The position numbers and the translations under genes were made by a program. The notes beneath the pieces were generated by a model, which did no database searches, had not been told where the DNA came from, and was given only the letters and a program-made list of their open reading frames with translations. Below, one piece after another: positions 58,146-64,000 of a stretch of 64,000 nt of DNA. Position 1 is the stretch's first letter, and the number at the start of each line of letters is the position of its first letter. Origin of the DNA: Paraphaeosphaeria minitans (lineage: Eukaryota > Ascomycota > Dothideomycetes > Pleosporales > Didymosphaeriaceae); assembly GCA_015832175.1 (NCBI GenBank), contig WJXW01000004.1, positions 3,782,001 through 3,846,000 on the forward strand, read 5' to 3'.

Positions 58146-59903
58146 TGGTGCGGTGAAGCGTTGGTGAAGTGCAAGTTACGTGACCGGTAGAGTTCATAAG
58201 TCGAGGATGAACAAGAGACGGGCGGGGCTCAGCGTCCTTTTGAAGTATGGCCTAGCGGCTTGGCGGACCACCTAAGCAGGGTTCATTGGTCCGAGCACCC
58301 ACTTGTGATGCACCCGAGTAGGCCGCCAGCTTGGGGAGCGGCGTGGGCGCTTGCGTCGAATTGATACAGGCGACGAGGCCAGGGCTGCAGTCAAGGCGGT
58401 TTCGGTGCCTGTTCCGTAAGCGCGACAATGTGCGGTATCTGGAAGGGATGTACTCGGAGTCCCGATGCATGAGTCCCAGCTTCTGCGGCTTACCTATCCA
58501 CGTGTCACCTACACCACCCTGCTAAGCAGCCATATGACTTGTTCAGGTCACCATGTCGTCGCTAGGAATGCAGACAATGTTTCAGGCTCTCTCGATTTCA
58601 ATGCTACCGTTCCCGACAGGCTGGTTCAGGGACCGCCATTCGAGAACCTCTTTGTCGCTGCTTGACTCCATCGGGGGACATTGCGCCAGCCCCCCGGCCT
58701 AATGTTGCGAATGCGGGGAACCACAATGGCACAGTGCGAAGCGCTCAGCAACGAGATGGTCATGGTAATCCAGGACTTGCGTGAGTACAGCTGATCGGTC
58801 GCGACAGGATTGAATCAGCCCGCAGAGAGCAAGAAGTCGTGAGCGCATGAGTCAGCCGAAGCCGTCTTTACCTCTGGCTATCCCTGGCGGGTCTCTCGGA
58901 CAGCAGACAGTGTTGTAACTTTGGTGCGCTTTCAGAGGCAGGTGGCCGATCGAACGTGCACAGGGATCATGTCTTGCAAAACGGCCTTTCTCTTGTCGTA
59001 TCATTTTCCAGATTCGTGGCACAGTGCAGCCTGGCTCGAGACCAGCTCATGTCTTGACAGACGCCTTTCATTATAATCTACCGAACGATCTCGCAGAAGC
59101 CGCGAGCGGCCGTGGCTTTCGACGTGGGGTAAATACCGACGTAGGCTCTGGTGAACATGTCTTCCTCTTACCCAGGTGGACCGCATCGCTATGAGCGCTG
59201 ACAAACCATGCCGTCGCTCGATACGTGGAAAGGGCCTGCAGTGCTCGCGAACATTGTTCTCCGCGTTCAAAGATCGTATGAGAGGTCTGTGGGCGTCCCA
59301 TAAGATCTACGAGCGTCAGTGACGGTTCTCAGCGAAGCCTTCTTACTGCCAGCCAGCCGGCCAGCCAGCCAGCCAGCCAGCCAGATGTTCTCTCGTGCTC
59401 GGCCACCTTGGCCGCAGTGGAGGTTAGTGGATTTTGTAGTAGAAGACGGCGTGTCACATTTTGCGACGTGGGCATCGACGTCCCAAGGCAGACAGGCAGA
59501 GAACAGCGTGATGGCGGTGTAGAGGAAGAGATGCCTGCCCTTGCGAAGTTCAAAGTGTGCCGAGTGCTATCGATAAGTGACCTAACCGAAAGTAGCAGAG
59601 CGCGAAGCTCACCCATCTTTGCAGTACACGTTGACCACGGCAGCTGACAGGCATTGATTCTCTGAAGCTTCTTTGCTTCCGTGGCTTCCAAGTAGACATG
59701 CAATCTGAATTTTACTGTGCTTATGGTTGAAAGACGGGATTCGAGTCTGCATGGGCACCGTGCCGCACAAGCTGCGTTCGGCGCTCCCGACCCTGCCTCG
59801 GCATGACGTCCGACAATGCGGCCGACAGGTGCTTCAACGGGTAGTTGATAAGGCCTCCTGAGTCCACTGCAATATACGCATCTCCTCTGCCCTTTACAGA
59901 ACC
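58146..59903. other. Divergent intergenic region, 1.76 kb
   Basis: Between the RING/PHD gene start and the oxidoreductase start. It includes a CCAG-rich microsatellite at about 59351-59384. Small open frames occur but none has a recognisable protein. The part nearest 59904 should be the oxidoreductase promoter. Confidence 0.4.
59351..59384. repeat. CCAG tetranucleotide microsatellite
   Basis: About 34 bp of CCAG repeat (eight units, one interrupted by a G: CCGG). It lies in the divergent intergenic region. Confidence 0.8.
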
Positions 59904-61317
59904 ATGGCCCAATCGCGTCAGTACGAGCTGGTCCTTTTTGGGGCGACTGGCTACACTGGTAAGCTCACGGCAGAGTGGATCAGCCAGCATCTCCCTACGG
60001 ATTTGAAATGGGCAATCGCCGGACGCAATGCCAAAAAGCTACAAGGTGTTGTTGAAGAGCTGAAGCGACTGAGCCCAGACCGGAAGCAGCCAGGTAAGCT
60101 CTGGAAGTGGTGTTGTAGGTCTTCGCGACGACGCCCTGGGAAACCTGCCCGAGTACTGCGATGCCTAGTTCCAACACATGGTTGGCATCACGCATCACGA
60201 TGTTGACTGACAGATCCCAGACATCGAAACATGCGAGCTCAAGGAAGATCAGCTGACCTCCCTCGCCCTTAAAACCCGTCTCATCATCACAACCGTGGGC
60301 CCCTTCATGTTCTATGGCGAGCCCGTGCTCGCTGCCTGCGCAGAGACCGGAACGCATTATCTCGACTGTACAGGCGAGGTACCATGGATCCACTCCATGA
60401 TCCCCAAATACCACGACCAGGCCAAGTCCACCGGTGCTATCATCATTCCCGAGTGTGGTCTTGACTCTGTCCCAGCAGACATCTTAGCCTACGTGCTCAC
60501 ATCGCACGTGCGCAAGACCTTAAACGCCGGCACCGCCAACGTGAACATGAGCTTTTTCGCGGGGAAGTCGGGGTTTAGCGGGGGAACGACGCACACGATC
60601 CTGCAGCTGTTTGAGAAGTACGGCATGAAAGAGCTGGGGGACGCGATGAAGCCGTGGTCGCTCTCCCCTGTGCAGCCTACGAACCCCGCAAGGAGTCCGA
60701 AGGGCAGTCTACTCCACCGAGCATTTGGGCTGGTCAACATCCCGGAGATCGGCGGCATTCAGACGACCTGGTTGATGGCCAGCGTCGATAGATGCATCAC
60801 GCACCGCTCATGGGGACTATATGAGTCGAGCGCCAAGTCCACATCCACACCAAGCTTGTCGTATGGACCTCGCTTCAACTTTAACGAGTACATGCGCGCG
60901 AAGTCCCTCCTCGCCGGCTTGGCTGTAAATGTCGGTATGGCGCTGTTTGGTCTGGCCTTCGCTTTCCCGCTGTCCCGTTGGATTCTTTCGCCTCTCGTTA
61001 AACGCTTTTTATTGCCGCAACCGGGCGAGGGTCCTTCGCGGGAGAGTATGAAGGAGGACTTCATGGACTACAAAGCGGTTGCGATTGCGGATACGGATAA
61101 GCAGGAGAAGGTCCATGGGACACTGCACATTACTCACGGAGGGTACGTTGCAACAGCGCAGACGTTGAGTGCAGCCGCACTGGTCATCTTGCGTGGGAGA
61201 TTAGGGGATACGGAAGCTGGGAGGCTAGGCGGAGGTATACTTACTCCCGCGACGTTGGGACAGCCCTTCGTGGAGAAGCTGGATGAATTCGGTATCAAGA
61301 TCGCAGCTGGCGTATAA
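59904..61317 (+). CDS. Saccharopine-dehydrogenase-like oxidoreductase
   Basis: Exons 59904..60093 and 60221..61317 give 428 residues. The donor is GTAAGC and the acceptor is the second of two AGs (ATCCCAG), which is required to keep the frame (KQPDIETCELK). The N-terminus is a Rossmann fold (ELVLFGATGYTGKLTAEW, AGRNAKKL). The family blocks VGPFMFYGEPVL, GTHYLDCTGEVPWI, PECGLDSVPAD and FSGGTTHTILQ follow. A C-terminal hydrophobic segment (GMALFGLAFAFPLSRWIL) suggests membrane or lipid-droplet association, as in the SCCPDH-like family. Members are NAD(P)-linked but the substrate in fungi is not established; lysine metabolism should not be assumed. Confidence 0.9.
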
Positions 61318-63177
61318 TAGCTTTTACCGCATCTTATCAGGTTGGCATCGAGGACTCTTCTTTTGAATGTGAAGATGCTACCCAATATGTGCAGACGGTA
61401 TCTCTTTAGCAGAAGAAGGAGATGCCAGTCAATTGGGCACCGTTGTGAAAGGAGTACTGGCACCCTCTCCTGATGTTGTGGTACCCGTAACAGCGTCGAT
61501 GCGTGCTAGGTTCTTGGGAGAAGTCATGGTCTGCATTCACTTTTCGCATTGGGTGTCGCGCGAACTTGAAGTGGGCAACTGCTCGCTTGATTTATTGCGC
61601 ACCTGGTGTTGATTAACGTGATAGTGGCAAACGTGAAGCTTGATAAGTGAGTGACTGTGGATCTAGGGGGTGCCGATGGCACTGATGCCAGCGCTTCCAA
61701 CAGTACGTACTCAGTACGGCAGCGCATAGGGGCTGTAATTTTGCCGTAGTAGCACTGTTCACATGGTAATCAACTTGTGTACAAAAAGACCCCAATATGA
61801 ACCGTGCTACTACGGCAAAATTACGGTCCCCGTGCGCTGCCATACTGAGTACGTACTGTTGCAAGCGCTGACCTGGACGCCCATTATTTTGACGTTCTAG
61901 GTGTTATCACTGAGTTCATTCTTGACATCCATCTTTGCATCCCTAGGGCTGTATCCATCTAGACGGCACTACTAACTCTATCAATAGAATAATACAGTGC
62001 AAGTGGCCAACAGATGACGTAGATAAAAAGTTCGTAGGCGCTAGTCAACTACAGATATTCACTGCTTTTTAGTTAGCCAAGGTAGTTGTCAATATTGTTC
62101 TAACATCTAATCTAACACCAACAGCTCCTACCATATCAACAGCTCCCACGATAGCAGCAGATCCCACGATCCCTTAATTAATCTGTTATAATAGATTTTA
62201 ACCTATGTTGCGTATTCTAGGCCACTATCTATCTTATGCGCTCGGCGGGTCATATTAAGCTAGTACCTTGCTCTTTTACCCTGTCTCCTCATGATTGTGC
62301 TGTGTTTGGCAAAGCCCTTACTATAGCCCATATTGACGTGTCCTGCCACGAACATGGGTTGGCTCGCCACTTCATGGTGTCCGACGCTGCTTTCATGTAG
62401 AATATCGATATACAAGCACATCTACTGACTCGCAAACGTTCGCCACATCGGGATTGCACTCTTTTTACTTTGAACAATACGTTCGCTTGGCCCCTTACTG
62501 TCTACTTTATTTGATGTAGAAATACTCCATTTATTTTGTTTCCTCAATTTGGAGAATCTATTAATTTTTTGTTCTATGCTAGCATCGGTTTTCCATGCAT
62601 TTTGTATGTTACGTCGATGAGGTGTTCCCAGGACTGGGCTATTTAAAGTGAGTCTAGTACTCCGTCTCCTAGTTTAGCTGCCAATAGTCAGTCATCGACG
62701 TTGCCTGAGGGATTTCAAAGACCAATTTCGGAAAGAAGCGTCCCCGGGGATGAAGTCTGTAGACTCTATGAGACCCGGGCCTAAAGGATTATTTTGAATG
62801 TTTACAGCGTCTACTTCTCCCGTCTAATCCTAACAGAATAGCTCTTAGAGTGTCATCGTTTGGCGTCTTATTTCGGTCGATGCCGACAGCGGAGTTTATA
62901 CAGGCAGAGGCCTCTCACCCTACGGTGATACTGGTCGAAGCTACGATATGATGATCGCACCTCCACGACACCAATAAATGATGGGTTTGGGTCCATCATC
63001 ATTGAATTTGTGGGTAAATTACCTGGTAAGATTGCCATGTGGCTCTCAGCTAGAAAGCAATGCATTTGTACCGAGAAAGAGCCCATACCGCCCCCCGTTT
63101 TCGTCGAGGTCATATCAAGCCATGCAAATCATTGCAAACACTTAAAATTCATGCGCCGCAAGCACCAATTGTCTCTC
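61318..63177. other. AT-richer intergenic region, relic DNA
   Basis: 1.86 kb after the oxidoreductase stop. It holds the foldback element (61689-61870), AT-rich stretches near 61980-62210 and no supported gene. The composition fits decayed repeats. Confidence 0.4.
61689..61870. mobile_element. Foldback / MITE-like inverted repeat, 73-bp arms
   Basis: The left arm 61689-61761 is inverted in the right arm 61798-61870, with a 36-bp loop. The arms share about 66 of 73 positions. Five of the seven differences are C/T or G/A, as expected from RIP or deamination. The outer parts contain CAGTACGTACTCAGTA. No convincing target-site duplication is visible, so the outer limit of the element is unsettled. 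Non-autonomous fungal DNA transposons have this form, but no transposase is present here. Confidence 0.75.
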
Positions 63178-64000
63178 TTACCCCAGAACCTCCACCACCT
63201 CACCATCCACCCAGCCCACATCCTTCTTCCAATCGCCCCATGCCATCTTTTGCTCATTCAAGACAGACTCGCGATCATACCGTTGGATTAGCGCCCACTT
63301 GATCTCCGTTGTTTTAAGACCTTCTGGTCTGCGCCTCCACGTTCGCACCTATACGTCGTGAAGGACCGAACCATCAGGAGCTGATTCACGCCCTAGGAAC
63401 CAGAAGGCCGCAGCCCATACATAGCATCATAGAAGCCCCTAACTAAATCAGCAAGCAATTGGTGCGCGTCGGTCTCCGGTTCGTCGAGGGTTCCGCGTCC
63501 GACCTCTCTATGGCAGCGCAGGTGACGACCGTTCAGCGCTGGGGGTACGGATTTGCACACGGTAGCATGTAACATCGTGGAAAACCCCGGGTACCATAGG
63601 TAGGAGCGTCTCTTGGTATCTCGGGAGCAGTTGAATGCCTGTCTGTTGAATAGAGCGTATCTGATTGGCTGTGAGTTTGCGCTGTCTCCGGAATCAATTG
63701 CCGTACCTATATCTCGTCGAATGCTCCCGCGCTATTTGGAAACTCCAGCCACTGTGCGAGCCAGACTCTGATCAAAGCCGTCTGGAAGCGCAGGTCTTCT
63801 GGTGCGAGATCTGTCTCTGATCGTCTAATATAGGTATGCGATCGTCCTAGGTAACAGTTTGCGAATAGTATCGCGTTTAGGAAGGAATGTTGCAGCTTCT
63901 GAGTAGATCTGCTTGCACATGCGGATTATTTTGGAGTGGTAGGGCGAAATGGACGGCAGTGAAGCCCTGGCCCCTTCGTGGGGAGGCATGTTGGAGATCC
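63178..64000 (-). pseudogene. Decayed gene fragment, 5' end outside the window
   Basis: On the minus strand, coding-quality segments appear in order: KIIRMCKQIYSEAATF (about 63925-63885), LNAILFANCYLGRSHTYI and the following (to 63707), a GIQLLPRYQETLLPMVPGVF block, EPETDAHQLLADLVRGFYDA, and a final block ending GWVDGEVVEVLG before TAA at 63178-63180. They are broken by a 4-bp tandem duplication (GGAAGGAA at 63880-63887), an in-frame TAG at 63707-63709, a frame change near 63508 and a TAG at 63349-63351. Two or more introns may explain part of this. I do not recognise the family. The stops at CAG/TAG positions fit C-to-T mutation. Confidence 0.45.

Noticed and set aside
1..64000. tRNA genes and CRISPR arrays
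   Set aside because: No tRNA T-arm/box B with a paired cloverleaf was seen by eye, and CRISPR is not expected in a fungal nuclear genome; the tandem repeats found have no spacers of CRISPR type.

Overview
This window is nuclear DNA of a filamentous ascomycete (Pezizomycotina). Spliceosomal introns are mostly 46-190 nt, with GTRNGT-type donors and CTAAC/CTGAC branch sites close to the acceptor. The proteins are typical of mould genomes: a fungal Snx41 that begins MWDDEDNNPYGSF, a bifunctional thiamine enzyme, a CAP59-type mannosyltransferase and a ZIP transporter with HKIPEGF. Short AT-rich or decayed patches with C/T and G/A differences between repeat copies suggest repeat-induced point mutation (RIP). 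Dothideomycetes is my guess for the class; I cannot prove it from sequence alone.

Layout, left to right. 1-8.5 kb: the end of an unknown gene, an ER-retained KDEL protein of unknown function, a four-helix membrane protein, a gene-poor stretch, a small secreted cysteine-rich protein (candidate effector) and an amidase-signature hydrolase. 10.3-15.3 kb: a divergent pair, retromer sorting nexin Vps17 and mitochondrial ribosome-release factor MEF2, about 207 bp apart. 15.7-18.6 kb: a CT-rich minisatellite directly before an eight-exon RRM-type protein. 18.9-23.7 kb: Thi6, whose 391-nt first intron is filled by a nested minisatellite, then divergent eIF5, which has a GC-AG intron. 24.5-28.8 kb: the polyadenylation WD40 factor Pfs2, divergent from a DGAT1-type acyltransferase. 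29.7-35.9 kb: an SLC35F-type transporter, a Zrt3-like zinc transporter and a CAP59/CMT1-family mannosyltransferase. 36.5-37 kb: an LTR-retroelement relic. 37.5-48.5 kb: a 1448-residue disordered protein of unknown function, divergent from a large THADA/Trm732-family protein. 49.3-58.1 kb: Snx41, a signal-anchored disordered protein, a tiny membrane protein and a RING+PHD protein, all on the minus strand. 59.9-61.3 kb: a saccharopine-dehydrogenase-like oxidoreductase. 61.3-64 kb: relic DNA with a foldback (MITE-like) element and a decayed gene cut by the window edge.

Most genes are conserved housekeeping loci: endosome sorting, translation, mRNA 3' end formation, lipid storage, zinc and tRNA modification. 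They do not form an obvious pathway cluster, and no biosynthetic cluster or defence system is visible. The most unusual items are the nested repeat inside the thi6 intron, the foldback element, the decayed gene at the right edge, the secreted cysteine-rich protein in the sparse region, and several large or unusual proteins I could not identify. Exon-intron models were built by hand; each was checked for splice signals and for an uninterrupted frame across the joins.
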